From positions 16,611,957 through 16,675,956 of the forward strand of contig OZ024723.1 of the NCBI GenBank assembly GCA_964016875.1: a stretch of 64,000 nucleotides of DNA, in the 5' to 3' direction. This DNA is from Fallopia convolvulus (Eukaryota > Streptophyta > Magnoliopsida > Caryophyllales > Polygonaceae). The notes below the pieces were generated by a model. It was not told the DNA's origin. It was given only the letters and a program-made list of their open reading frames with translations, and made no database searches. Positions within the stretch are counted from its first letter, which is position 1, and each line of letters opens with the position of its first letter. Positions 34,370 to 46,400 of this stretch are shown here, piece by piece. The position numbers and the translations under genes are program-made.

Positions 34370-36525
34370 TTCAACTTGAAGAAGTTTCCTTGTTTTCTGC
34401 TTTTAAGACTTTGTAAGTTTTTATGTTTTTCTTTTCTTGTTTTATTTTTGTTGTTTTCTTTTCTATTTCTTTCTTTCTTCTTATTTTTCTTACAGTGGGG
34501 ACACTGTAATTTTAAGTATGGGGTGGGAAAAAGTAGAAAAACTAGAAGTCTTGTGTCTTGTTTTGATTTATGTGTTTTATTTGTTTTAAGTAGTTCTAAA
34601 TTCGAAAAAAAAAACAAGAGTTTTAGAATTGATAGATATCCCTTTCTTATGTTCTACGATAGTAGTTGCTAACATGATCATATAATTCCTTGCAAACATG
34701 TCTTTGATAGAATAGCTGGATTCTTGTTATGAAGTTGTTTTTAGGAAGGAATAGCATTTGATGAAATTGAGCACATATGATCTTTATAGCATAAGTGATG
34801 CAATCCAACAAAAAAAATTTACCTTGTGAGTTATTTTTGGTCTTATAGGGAGAACATTAAAAATCCTTCTTCTTTTCTTGTGTGATTTTACTCTCTATAT
34901 GCATATTATCTCTTGAAATTGTGATGGTTATCTATTACTTGAGACCTATATGAGATTTATAGTTCATTACTTGTGAAAGTCATATGATAGAGAACTTATT
35001 TTTCATAGCCCTATTAATCCATATCCACCCTTACATTATCCTCTTTTTGAAGCCAATTTGAGCCTTTAAGCCTTTTATTTTTAGCTCCACAAAATTATTC
35101 CCTAGCCATGATAAGCTTGACCCTATCTGGGGATTAGGACTTAGTGTTGGTTGTTGGTTATAATTTTTGTTGAGTGAGATGTATTGGTTCAAGTGTGGGG
35201 TAATATGGGTTGGAAAAGAAAGATCTTGTAGTTTGTCATGTAAAAGGAGTTTGGTTCTCTGTATGCACCAAGTAAAGAAAAGAAGTGGAAATAAAGGGAA
35301 AAAATGAGCAGTACATCGTTACCGACCCAGTGGGTTCGGTACCGACCTTCCCGCAGAGAGAAAAAAAAAGTGTGAAACCATCATAAGGGAAGAAAAAGAG
35401 AGAAGAAGAGTTGAAAAGTGTAAAGTGTGCATGAGCCAAATTTCCTAAGTGTTTGTAAGCAAGATCAGTTGGGATTAGAGGTGTCAAAAGGGTCGGTCGG
35501 GTCGGGTTCGGGTTCGGTTATTTCGGGTTCGGGTTGAGTCAGGTTCGGGTCGTAACGGGTCATCGGTCAAATCGGGTCGGGTCATTGCGGGTTGTCGGGC
35601 GGGTCGGGTCGACCTAACAAGTCAAGAAAATTGATTTTTTTACAATTATTAAAATATTTTTTATTTAAAAAATGATATTTAATAATAAATCTATTATTTT
35701 TATATATTTTAATAATAAAATATATTATAATTTTCAAAATATATTATATATTCTTAAAATATAACAAATTGGGTCAACCCAACGGTTTTTTCGGGTTTGA
35801 ACCCAACGGGTTTCGGGTCTATCGGGTTCGGTTTATTTTGGGTTTCGGGTTCAAATTTTCGAGTCTTGATCCTAAAATTTTCGGGCGGTTCGGGTCGGTT
35901 TTTCGGGTCGGGTCAGGTTTTGACAACTCTAGTTGGGATATTAAAGGGGTTAAGAAATGAAAGAATGAAAGTGCATAATGAGAGTAAGTTTGGTATGTTG
36001 TTTTCATGAGTTTTTGGGGATGTGTAAGTTTTTAGGAGTCTTTGATTCCCAGATATCATTAGCACCACATAGCCAAACTATTTCCACGCCTTATTTTTAT
36101 TACCAACCCCCATTACAACCCGGCCGAATGGAAGCTTCTATGAAGTTTTCCATTGAGCCCCCTAAGTTCTCTTGATGAATTTTTGCTTGTTTTGACAAAT
36201 CTTGGGTGGAGAGTTTGGGGATATAAGTTCCAATTTCTATGAGTTTTTGTATATAAGATGAGTTGAGAGATTGAATTCATAAGCGCATACACATTGAGAG
36301 TTGAGTGAAACACATTATTATCCCTTGTGAGGTTGGATTGTATTTTCTTATGTCTATTTGGTGCATATATGTGTGATGATATTAATAGTCATTTTGTTAT
36401 TTGTATTCTATATGTTGAAGTTCTTTTTAGAGGATGGCTATGTTTTGAAGAGTATGTTTGTTTGGTTTTGATTTATGTTTTAGTGATTGCTTGAGGACAA
36501 GCAAGTCTAAGTATGGGTATTTTGA
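34370..36525 (+). other. Athila 3' untranslated region
   Basis: Non-coding, T-rich, with GTTACCGACCC motifs at about 35320-35345. Contains the hAT MITE at 35476-35931. Ends AAGTATGGGTATTTTGA, the purine-rich primer tract beside the 3' LTR. Confidence 0.7.
35476..35931. mobile_element. hAT-type MITE with G-rich arms
   Basis: 456 bp with inverted ends TAGAGGTGTCAAAA / TTTTGACAACTCTA (one mismatch) and a perfect 8-bp duplication GTTGGGAT at 35468-35475 and 35932-35939, diagnostic of the hAT superfamily. Both arms are runs of degenerate CGGGT(T/C) on the plus strand around an A+T core (35640-35765). No coding capacity. Confidence 0.93.
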
Positions 36526-38006
36526 TGTTCGTATTTTTAGTATAGTTTTTAGTAGGTTTTCTTAGTTTATTAGGACTAGTTTTGATAAGTTTAGGGTTAG
36601 TTTTGTGTATTTTTGGATGGTTTTGCATATTTTATAAAAAGTATGGAAGCTACTCCGTTTTGTGTATTTTTGTAGGTTTTAGCAAGGAAACGATGTTGTT
36701 TGGAGCTAAATTTGGAATGATATGGTGAAGGACGGAAGAATGCGAGACGAGAGAGTCGAAGTTAAGTTTTTGAAGTTGAAGTGTTGAAGAAGCCAAGCCC
36801 AAGCTCGTTAACGAGGTTGTAAGGGCTCGTTAACGAGGTTACGAGATAGGTTTTTCGAGGAATCTTAGTGATATCCTACCGATCCTGTGCGGAAATTTAT
36901 TCCGTGTCGGTAGAGTGTTTTTAATGAGTTTTTGGGTTATTATATTATGTATTTTAGGTCTTGTTATCTTTCTAGATTTTATTTCTATCTTTTTAGAGTT
37001 AGTTTCTATCTTTTAGGAAAGTTTTTTATCTTCTAGCCTTTTTATTTTCTAACCTTATTAGTATAAACACCCTTCTTTATAGCTTAGAATAGGAGTAGCA
37101 AGTAGAGAAGGAGGAACAACCGAGAGAGAGAGAAGAGTCGGGACGAGATCGAGCACGGTGGACGAGAGTTGTCGGGGTCGTTAATCATGGTTTTCGATTC
37201 GATGTTTTGTATTTTTTGGTTTCTTCTGAATTCTGTAAGACGATTATTTTTCTTATTAATTTGAAGTAGTTGTTTTGTTTTCAATGTTTTCTCTTATTGA
37301 ATTTATTTGCTTCTTAGTTATGAGTAGTGAGTAGTTTTCTTATCTAGGGTCGGGGTTTAAACCCGGCATAGTTATGCATGGTTTGATGAGTAAGATGATG
37401 TGTTGAATGCCTTATATGTATTTTTGAGATTGCTTGTTGTGTTTATGCCTAGATGAAAGTCAAGGTAATTTGAGTTTTTAACTTGATTGAAAGAGAAAGT
37501 TATAGATTTGAAGGTTGATATTGTTTGAATACGAAAGTTTCGAGCTTTAGATCCAACACAAGTGATTAAGTGAATTAATTTAATGAGAGTAGATTAATTT
37601 GCTTGCTAGTCAATGAAAGTTGATGAATTTATCTATTTAAAGGCATAATCTTTTATCTTCTTACAAGTTTATATGCATGGCTATGTTGTGGTAACCCTTG
37701 TCCTAGATCTTTGTTTTTATTTGAATTCTCCTAGATTAAATTCGTTACTGAATTTGTAGCCTCGGTACCGAACCTGTTTAGTTCATTAGTTTTAGTTAGT
37801 TGTTTGCGGTGGTTCGTTAACGACCTTGACGAAGTCGTTAACGAGGCTGGTCGTGAGTGTTTTTGTTTGTTTTTGTTTGATTTTCGTTATTAATAGTTGA
37901 TAGATAAACAAACCTTGCTTCTCGTAGAACGATCCTGACTCCCCTATACTCAGCGGGGTCTTGACTTATAAATTTATTTGTTGTCTAGAGTGAAGGCCCG
38001 TCAACA
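36526..38006 (+). repeat. 3' LTR of the Athila-like element
   Basis: TGTTCGTATTTTTAG...CCCGTCAACA, 1481 bp. Intact at both ends. Confidence 0.9.
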
Positions 38007-39496
38007 GTTATATTTGACTGAAGGGTGATAAAGATTATTGTTGAATTGCTAAGGACGTTGAGCACGCCTTCTAAGGCAAATGGACGGTTCTCTCTTGCAT
38101 TATGGTTATTAAATGAGGAATTGAATCCCATTTAATATTTGTGTTGGGAACAATTTGTGTGCTTAATAAAATATGATAGGTTGTTATATTTGTTAGAAAT
38201 AATGACCATGTTGTTTATTCAGTTTTGCGATAGAACTGGATTTAGGTCCGTTATGGGTGACCTTGGATGCTGTCTCACGCTGAGACATTGTTATTGAATT
38301 AAGGTAGTTTCAGGGAGGGGAACGTGGTTCCATATCCTCTCTTTAAAAAGATTACATTAGGAGGGGCCTAATCCTAGTGGCGGGTCATGACTCTTCCCAT
38401 GCTCTTCGTGTGAGAGGGGTGATGCGCACTCTAGCTAAGTGCAATTGGCGGTGCAGTGTAGACGACAGGGTAATAGGCCTCTCTGATCTCTACATCACCA
38501 TATGCAAATGAAAGATCAAGGATAGCTTAAGTCTTGTGATCTTGGTACAGGGTAGATGACCATGGATGAAATTGTCCGGTGATCTCTACAATACCAAAAT
38601 ATTTCGGCAATAGTTCGAGCTGATTATAAATCACCAACCTGTTTGTGAAACGTTTTGAAAGTAATATAAGATAAGTGCGTTAGGCACATTAATATACCTG
38701 AATGGTTCGTCTAGTCGGAAAGTCATTCTTGCTCCCGGTTATGAATGATTCTTAATCAAAATTTGATTAAGTCAATCTGATTAGTCGACGGAGACTTTTC
38801 AAGATGTTATGTGATTAATATGAGTTCCCAACAATTGTTTATGCTTCTTAAAGAAACCACAAGCGGTGGTGTTCTCTCTCTTGATTATGCGAGTCTCCTT
38901 CTTATTCTCTATAAGACTGCTAATTGTTGGATCATAATCCGAGTCTAATCGGATTTGGATGCCAATATGTTTAGTTACAACCATAAGAACCAAGTTAGTT
39001 TCTCCGCTTGCTTAGTCTTTCATTAGACTATCTCGTCCATTTTCTTTTCTTTTATATGGTCGGCTGGTGTCCACCGTTGGTTTACGACACATCAGGTTTC
39101 TTCTTGGAAGTTGATTCAAGAGGCGGATTCAGAGGTTTGAAGCTCCAGATGTTGAAGAAATGTTTTCCAATGGCTATACTTGAGTGAAGATCATGGTTAA
39201 ACTACTTCAAAGCGAAGCTGAGTTCAGAAATAAGAACTTAAGGAAGACTTAATGAAGATTTTGTTTAAATAGAAGGTTGTTCTATTTATTTACTAATTTT
39301 TTTTAAGTTAAGGCTTGTATAAGACCTTTTATTCTCTTTTCCGCTGTAAAATTTTACTTAATTTTGTTAGGTTTTAAATGGTTTCATTTACCTTGTTTTA
39401 GTTTGTTCAGTCAATTTAAAGCCTTGGGTAGCTTCGGTTTAGTCTTAATCGGGGTTACTGGCGGTAATACCTCCAAGGTAGGAAGGGGGTGTTACA
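38007..39496 (+). repeat. 3' LTR of the Tekay-like element, second part
   Basis: Resumes at the equivalent of 14302 (GTTATATTTGAC) and runs to the LTR end TGTTACA. Carries an extra 16-17 bp near 38140-38160 compared with the 5' LTR. Confidence 0.87.
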
Positions 39497-40811
39497 CCTT
39501 CAGCATTTGCACCTTTAGCCTTTGCGTCTGTACATCCAATCTTCCTCTTACCACCAACACTGGATTTTTCAATAATTGCATCTCGTGGAGCAATAACAAA
39601 ATCAGCAAGTTCATCCTCCGTATCAGACTCAGATCCTTCACCTTCAATCGCTTTTTGCTTCAGTATAATCCGTTTCACAAGATCATTGTACACAGGGTCA
39701 ACAACCTCATCGGGATAGTCACATGTGATGAATGCAGCATATTCTGAGTACGACGGATACAAACATTTCTGTCATCAAAATAAAACAAATTAAACTGTCA
39801 TCAAATAAACTCTACAAGTTACAGCTGTCATCAAATTCAACTGTCATCAAAATATAGATAAAATTAAACATACCAGTTTCTTGTCCCCAACATCACAAAT
39901 TGCTTTCCAACCAACAAGTTGCGATGAAGTGCTACGCCAACGCAGCATATAAGGAACTTCTTTTTTACCTCCTCTCTCAACAAGGTGACAAATGCCTCGA
40001 AAAGCTGGAAAAGTCTCCACAATCCAAAACTATAACAACACACAAAAAAGAAACAATAAAAAACCATTGCCGATGCAATTAACATCAAAAAAAATAAAAA
40101 AATATATCAACACATTACCATAAATCCAAAAGGATATCCAAACACATTGAAGCCAGGTATATAGTTTGGCTTTTTCATCATCCCCGGGTCACGTGGGGTA
40201 CGATTCACATGCAACAAGCTATCGAGCAAAGCGTTATAGGACAATCTACCCCAAGGATAAACATAAAATTTCTCCAAATCACTTGAAAGAGCAATATGAA
40301 TTGGATCTATAGGAAGCTTATCCCGTTTAGGAAGCAAAACACCCTCAAGGATCAACAGGTGTGCAAGTTTAAACTTCCTAGATCTATCTTTTTCTTTTAT
40401 AAAAACAGACCGTAAATGATCCAAATCACACTTATCCACACCTACGACATCTACGGGTTCAACTTTCTGGATATCAACATCACCTAAATTCTCACAATTC
40501 AAGCCAGTGACAGCAGCGAAGTCCATCAAAGAATAACGACACACATTACCCCCTATTCTAAACCACATCTCATGCTTATATGAAGTTTTTAACTCACACA
40601 TGATGAGATAATGCATAACTTTGTAACGAAGTGGTATAGTATCACCTAACTTTAACACTGCACCAAAGCACCCCTGACCTAACCTACTAAACTCATCAGA
40701 TGTAAGATGACACTTGATGAGGTGGAAAACATCTGGAGTGTGATACTGGTTTGCTCTTCCATTATATCGTTTTGATACAGGTACCATATATTGCAATTGC
40801 TTAGGCTCCAT
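39497..40811 (-). pseudogene. DUF1985-Ulp1 (VANC-like) gene, 5' half with DUF1985
   Basis: Start ATG at 40811. Exon 40811-40119 (231 codons) encodes a DUF1985 domain: GCFGAVLKLGDTIPLRYKV, MWFRIGGNVCRYSLMDFAAV, TGLNCE, LAHLLILEGVLLP and DLEKFYVYPWGRLSYNALL. Exon 40029-39874 (52 codons) has FWIVETFPAF, MLRW and W-containing motifs typical of the end of this domain. The exon from 39768 has KQKAIEGEGSESDTEDE and runs into the LTR insertion at 39496. DUF1985 with a downstream Ulp1 domain is the architecture of MULE accessory proteins, including Arabidopsis VANC anti-silencing proteins. Introns contain TGTCATCA, and the 3' splice site at 39769 is part of a TGATGACAG copy. This half is open throughout. 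Its reading frame at the insertion edge does not match the other half exactly, so some indel has also occurred. Confidence 0.82.
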
Positions 40812-42019
40812 TCTTTATCTTGGAAATCAAAAGAAAGAGACAATGTCATCACAAACAACTATCATCATAAAGCAAAAAATACCACATGTTTCAACTCTCA
40901 AATAAACACTTTGTCATCACTAATATGTCACTGTAACACAATTAGAAACAATATATTATCATCATTAGCAACACTGTCATCACAACATATAAAACATAAG
41001 AAAAGGCAACTGTCATCACAACCCCTAACATAAAAAAAGTAAAAAATGTCTTTGTCATCACTAATGTCAATAAAAACACTATAATCAATATACTATCATC
41101 AATATAAAACAAATGTCATCACAACTTAGAAACATAAGAAAGAGACATTGTCATCACAAACAACTATCATCACAAGAAAAAGCAACTGTCATCACTAATG
41201 TTAATAAAACATAAGAAAGGCAACTGTCATCACTAATGTCAATAAAACACAATTATAAATCAATATACTATCATCAATAGCAACAACTGTCATCACAACC
41301 CCTATACATTTAAAAAAGTCAATGTAATCACAAGCAAATACAACATGACTCAATTGTCATCACAAACAACTATAATCACAACATATTGCATGAATATGTT
41401 ACTATCATCACAAATAATCGGGGAAGGTGATGCTCTAATCATAGTTATAATTTGTCATCACAAAAATGTAATGCCATAAGCATAGTTACAATCTGTCATC
41501 ACTATTCAAACATAATCTCGAAATCGAGAATTTGACTTCAAAACAACCAAACAGATGAACAATGCAAAACAAAAAACAAGAATTCAAACACAGAAAATAA
41601 ACAACACGAAAACAATGTCATCAAACGAACCAAAACATGTCATTACTATCATCACATGCAACTCATCTTCGAATCACACAAACAAACCGAAAAAGCAAAA
41701 GCATACAGCAAAATCCAAACACAAAAACGAAGAAAAATCGAACAAAAATCAATCATAACACAAACAAAAAACCCTAACATGAAGCAGAGGCTTATGGACG
41801 ATCAGTGGACGAAATCCAGTTGCGCAAAAACACCAGAATCTCGAGAACGAACTTCAAATACACATTGGACTACGAAATCCGACTTAAAATCGACGTACTC
41901 AAACCGTTTTTTGCAGTTGAGAATCGTTTTTTGCAAGTGATGGGGAAGAGTATACCGGTCGCACGAGACGAGAGAGAGAGAGGAGAAAGTAAAAAAAAAA
42001 TATTTAAGCCTTATATACT
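40812..42019 (-). promoter_or_regulatory. MULE right leader, dense TGTCATCA array
   Basis: 5' leader and promoter of the DUF1985-Ulp1 gene. From 40840 to 41510 there are about 13 exact TGTCATCA plus many TATCATCA variants, irregularly spaced (roughly every 40-60 bp) in A-rich DNA. The part nearest the terminus (41760-42000) lacks the motif and ends in a GA-rich tract and a TATA-like box on the minus strand. Confidence 0.65.
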
Positions 42020-42082
42020 TAACAAATAGCTAATTTAATAGGGGAGCTTAACAAGGGCCTAATTAGGGTGGCCCAAAATGCT
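42020..42082 (-). repeat. Right degenerate terminal inverted repeat of the MULE
   Basis: Partner of 5406-5468. Just inside it, read on the minus strand, is AAGTATATAAGG, a likely TATA box for the DUF1985-Ulp1 gene, followed by a CT-rich leader. Confidence 0.45.
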
Positions 42083-42237
42083 TTTGGGCTAAATTTGTTC
42101 ATGGTAAAAATCAGATGGAGAGGGGATGGGACGGTTCCCGCACCCACCATAACAAAATCTGAAAATCATATACGTCGAGATGAAAGAACGGGATTCAATT
42201 GCGATTCTGAAGATCAATTCAATTCTAGTTACACTAA

Positions 42238-43278
42238 GGGCCCGTTTGGTTGGAAGAGGGGAAACGTAAACGTAAACGGAATGAAAAATGGAGGGAAAGA
42301 AAACACAAACCGTTATCAACCTAGTTTTGTTTGCCTTGGTATAATGAATAGAATGATTGCCTTTGCTATTGTATTTAGGTGTTTGGTCATAAATGAAATT
42401 AAAGGAAAAATATCACATTTAAGTATTCACTAACCCATATTCAACCAAATCCAAAACATAAAACTAAACAAATATTATACCATAGAATCAAAATACAAAG
42501 AACTTTAGTGGAGATTTGGAAGTAAAGGTGATAAAGGTAGGGAATAATGCAAATTTCTACCCCTATTTTCTCAGTTATTGAGACAAAAGAGAATGAACCA
42601 CATGCCAAATTCAGGGCTTTGTCTAAGTAATAATCAGTCCAATTTTTTTTTGAGAATAAAAATGACAAGCACATTGAACTCAGTAAATAAAAGGCGCATT
42701 GCACACCATTCAAACACATCACCTTCCTAATTAGCACATCATATCACCTTCGATTGAACTCCAAACCAAATTGCCATCAAAATTGCCTTCATTTCCTCAA
42801 ATTAGAGCATCTATCAATTTCTTTATACAAATTTGCAACACTTTACAACCAAATCACAGGGGGAGAGAAAATTCGAAAAAGGTCGAGAGAATTTAGGTGG
42901 AAGGAAGCAGAAATGGAGCAGAAATTGAACCTCTCGAGTGGGTTGAGGAAGAGAAGAAGACCTGAAGCCTCTCGAGCGCAGGTAGGAAGAGGAAGAGAGT
43001 GAGGCTTCCGATGAACCTCTCGAGCGATTTTGGTGAGAAGGAGAGGAGAGAGATCCGAGGAAATCTCCGACGAGTCATCGGGTGGGAGAGGCAGCATCAA
43101 GTTTCGAGCGAGGGAAAGGGTTTGTTTCTTCTGGTTTTTGAGAAGGAAACAAATCCCTAGTTGTTTCCCTTTTTTAAATCAATGAAAAAATAATAAAATG
43201 ACATCCAAACGGGCTTGGACGGAAACACGTATTTCAAACCGCTTCTCAAAGTCCATTTTAGAACAAACAAACGGGCCC
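42238..43278. mobile_element. Non-autonomous PIF/Harbinger-like element
   Basis: Ends GGGCCCGTTTGGTTG and (inverted) GGGCCCGTTTGTTTG, flanked by TAA on both sides (42235-42237, 43279-43281). A TWA target duplication and GGGCC(C/T)GTTTG ends are typical of PIF/Harbinger and Tourist-like elements. 1041 bp, larger than a usual MITE, without transposase coding. It lies between the MULE right end and the 3' end of the SHH1-like gene. Confidence 0.85.
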
Positions 43279-43455
43279 TAAATCTACAAAATGGGAAGAC
43301 ACCTTGCTCTTAAGACAGCTTAGCTAGCTATTTTGCAGCTGAAAAAATTGCACTAGCAGTGAGCAATCAGATTTGCAGGATCAATTTTCAAAACTACTAC
43401 TTCCCATAAAGTTGGTGGATCTGTAACGCCATCTCTAACCGCTGTATATCTGAAC

Positions 43456-46400
43456 TTACGTACATGCCCGGACGTTCTCTTCATTGATTCTCGATGGATG
43501 TACCAGTATGCGGCATAATCTCCTCAAACGAACCCTTTCCTGTAAAACATTGTGTATTGATCTTGATGAGTCGACGACATGCGAAGAGAAAGGATGAACA
43601 ACTGGAGTTATTTACTATTAACTTGCCTCGGTATTATCATTGTTGTATCGGACCAAGAAGATGCACCTGCAGCCTCTGATGTCATGCATTTTCCTCTGGA
43701 TTTCGACGACATGCGCGTCATAGTATATTGCTTGCTCTTGGCTTTCCTGGGTTAGTGCGGAGACAGAAATCCTCAGTACAAAGGACAAGTCATAAATTCA
43801 AGAAAAATTTCAATAACAACTAATTGACGGATTTGAAAAACTAAAACGCCTCAAATGACAAGCTTTTATTAATCGGAGTTACCTGGAGGCAGAGCATAAT
43901 ATCCCCAACCTTGACTTTGTTACATTCCCAATTCTCCAAGGGAACGGACCGTTCTCTCACACACCTCTTCACATTTACCCACTCATCATCCTCGGCACCA
44001 AACCCTACAAATCTCACACGAACTTCCTGCAGTAAAAGAGTTTGATTACAAGTGTGGACACATAAAAAGGGTCAATATTCTTCAATACAAATGTGAAAAA
44101 GGTACATCATGATTGGTATATTTTGGTACTTAAAAGGCATGCATCCTCACAAAGCATTCTCCACTTGATCGATCTTTCTATATGACATCCAGTACTTCCA
44201 CAATTTTCTAAATCTATATATTTTTGGTTTTCATCTCTAATTTTCTGAATTACTCAAGTTAACAAACCAAATCCATGTATTCAATTATGCTATGACTAAT
44301 TTTGGGAATTCTTACATACCAACAAACAAATTTCTCCAGTTCCACAATCAAATCAATCACAATAATCTGTAGAAATTAGAGAAAACTTTTAGCATGTTAT
44401 GCACGAGTTATTTGGAAGCTCATGACATCACTGTTTACAAAAAGAATTCTTTCAAGTTCCTGAGAGATGAAGACTGAAAAAGTCAACAATTTCAAATCTC
44501 AACTTTTGACAGTGAAAAATAGAAGAATGGGTAAAGCTATCACTTACAGCTTCACCGACGCTAGTAAATCTGTGAGTTAGGAATCTATCAACATCATACC
44601 TGTATCATCACAGAGAAAAGAAGAATATGTGACAAACAACAAGGATCAGGTCCTGTAGATATTGCTCATATGAGAGCATGGACGGGGTAATTGGAAAGTT
44701 TCCAGACAACAAAAGAGAAGATTATTTATTTGAGTAAAAAAAAAGGACATTTTGCAACCAACAGACACTCACTGATAGAAACTAGAGCACCAGTCAACCT
44801 GAGCAGCTGAGATGAACCACCACAAATCCAAAACTTCATACTAGAGAAGATTATCGCGATTCAATCAATTTTGAATATTATAGACAAATTGGACAAAGCA
44901 ACAGAGATGAACAAACAAATTTGAAAGCCATCATAAAATTAGCACAATTCAGTAAACATTGGAATATCCTCATTTTTGGAATATGTTAGCTAAGGAATGA
45001 TAGTGCAATTTCTAAAACTCTTCACACAACACAATCCTCATCCTGTGTTGTAGATCTCAAAATGTACATAGGTTTATACTTAAGTTTCCTTTTATAGGGA
45101 AAAAACTTCGATTAATATGAACATTGAGAGAGGAAGCATTTTTTGGCACCAACTTTGCAACATCATGATATATAACGAAATTTGCAGATGGCAGTTATTA
45201 AGGACATGAATTTTACCAGCAGCAACATAGTTCAGCCAATATATCCAGTGTCTTACCTTGATCTTAGGTGTTCTATAAACCAAATTACTTAGGATAATAC
45301 AAATCTTAATTAAGTCACCAGCAGTACCGCTCATGTTATCAATAACTACTACCCCCCAAAGTTCTCGTATTTTTTCAGAATATCAGAAAGTTGGTGACAA
45401 GCACCCGCAAAGTTCATACTGTATTATTTTAAGAAAAGTTACCCTTTTGTTAGAAATTATTAATTCTTAACAGGGTAAGTATAGTAAGAAAAAACCTAAA
45501 ATACTGAACCGAAAGAAAATTTCAAGAGGGATATATCTTTGCAGAAATTACTACTATTAACAACTAAAAAGATCTGGCTCCTGCAAAGTACAAAAAACAA
45601 ATATTAAGAGTTAAGATCCCTCTTCTAACATTATCTTTTCCCTTTACATAAATTCTAGCTCTTTGTTGGAGCATAGAAGATTCAATTTTGGAGAGCATCT
45701 TCATGTTCATTGGTTGTTTTATTAGTGCCTTTGAGATGGATATAGCCCCTATACCAATTTTGGTGAATTTTAACTAAATTCAGTTATTATTATCACATAG
45801 CTAAATTTCAGTTTTCCTTTGGTCTTTCAGGTGCATCCTTGTGACTAATTCATGGTATGGGTGACCCCATCTTGACCCCCCAGATCCTGGGACTATACTG
45901 GGCGATGATGCTGACAGCAGAAAAATCTAGCCTGAAGTTATAATGGGCTTAATGGCACAAGAAGTCTAGTCAAAACATTTAAATTCAAGTATAAATCTTA
46001 AATCTTGTATTTTTCACACCATCGATATCCATCCCTGAAGGCTATTCCACTCTGTAATCATTACCTGTCATTTCACTGATATTATGTTGCAATCTCCTCG
46101 CTTTATTACACATACATGTGGCAATCGTAGCTCATATATCAACAAGCAAAGATAGCAATATATTAACCACCTAGCTTCTGGTGCTCTTACCAGTTTTAGA
46201 AAAATCGAATACTCTTAACAATAAAGTCAACAAGAAAAACGAGGATAGCATGATGGCTTAGTTTGACAGAACCATTCAGCCTGAGCTGCTGAGGAAACAG
46301 AAATTAAAAACACTAATTGCACTTACTCTAAAGCAGATATTGATAGAAACTACTCACCATGCTCCATCTTTAGATGACTTAGCCTCAAATTCCAACTCAG

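Larger units (their letters stand above)
23476..38006 (+). mobile_element. Athila-like Ty3/Gypsy element lacking RT and integrase
   Basis: LTRs of about 1.48 kb, a PBS of the tRNA-Asp type, a gag-protease frame and a downstream ORF of the ATHILA ORF-1 (env-position) type place it in the Athila lineage. The reverse transcriptase-RNase H-integrase part is absent between the protease end (31530) and the post-pol sequence. The element carries two younger insertions, a Tat-like element at 25112-28747 and a hAT MITE at 35476-35931. Flanks: the right side continues GTTAT of the host LTR; the left duplication was lost in a deletion. Confidence 0.85.
12932..39496 (+). mobile_element. Tekay/Del-like Ty3/Gypsy LTR element, rearranged and nested
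   Basis: Begins TGTAATAACTGCGG and ends GGAAGGGGGTGTTACA, flanked by CCTTT (12927-12931) and CCTTC (39497-39501), an imperfect 5-bp target duplication. The 5' LTR is 2844 bp. The PBS matches initiator tRNA-Met. Large LTRs, this PBS and the integrase remnant fit the Tekay/Del chromovirus lineage. The interior is badly decayed and includes an inverted third LTR. The 3' LTR was later invaded by the Athila-like element at 23476-38006. It lies inside, and breaks, the DUF1985-Ulp1 gene of the MULE. Confidence 0.85.
5406..42082 (+). mobile_element. VANDAL/Kaonashi-type MULE carrying a nested insertion
   Basis: A Mutator-like element of about 10.1 kb once the 26.6-kb insertion at 12932-39496 is discounted. 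Left to right it holds a MuDR-type transposase gene (+), a SUMO-like gene (+), and a DUF1985-Ulp1 gene (-) reading inward from the right end. MULEs with a transposase plus a Ulp1-like protease are known as Kaonashi/KI-MULEs in rice and as many VANDALs in Arabidopsis, where the third gene (VANC) is anti-silencing. Boundaries come from weak inverted termini (separate entries). I could not find a 9-bp target duplication, so the ends are approximate. The transposase is pseudogenised, so the copy is not autonomous. Non-coding parts are packed with TGTCATCA. Confidence 0.75.

Noticed and set aside
40830..41530. Regularly repeated TGTCATCA as a CRISPR array or microsatellite
   Set aside because: The repeat unit is only about 8 bp with irregular spacing in a plant transposon. 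It is neither a CRISPR nor a simple tandem microsatellite.
45092..45334. 80-codon ORF as an extra exon of the SHH1-like gene
   Set aside because: It lies within intron 5; exons 5 and 6 join in phase without it and complete the SAWADEE motif order.
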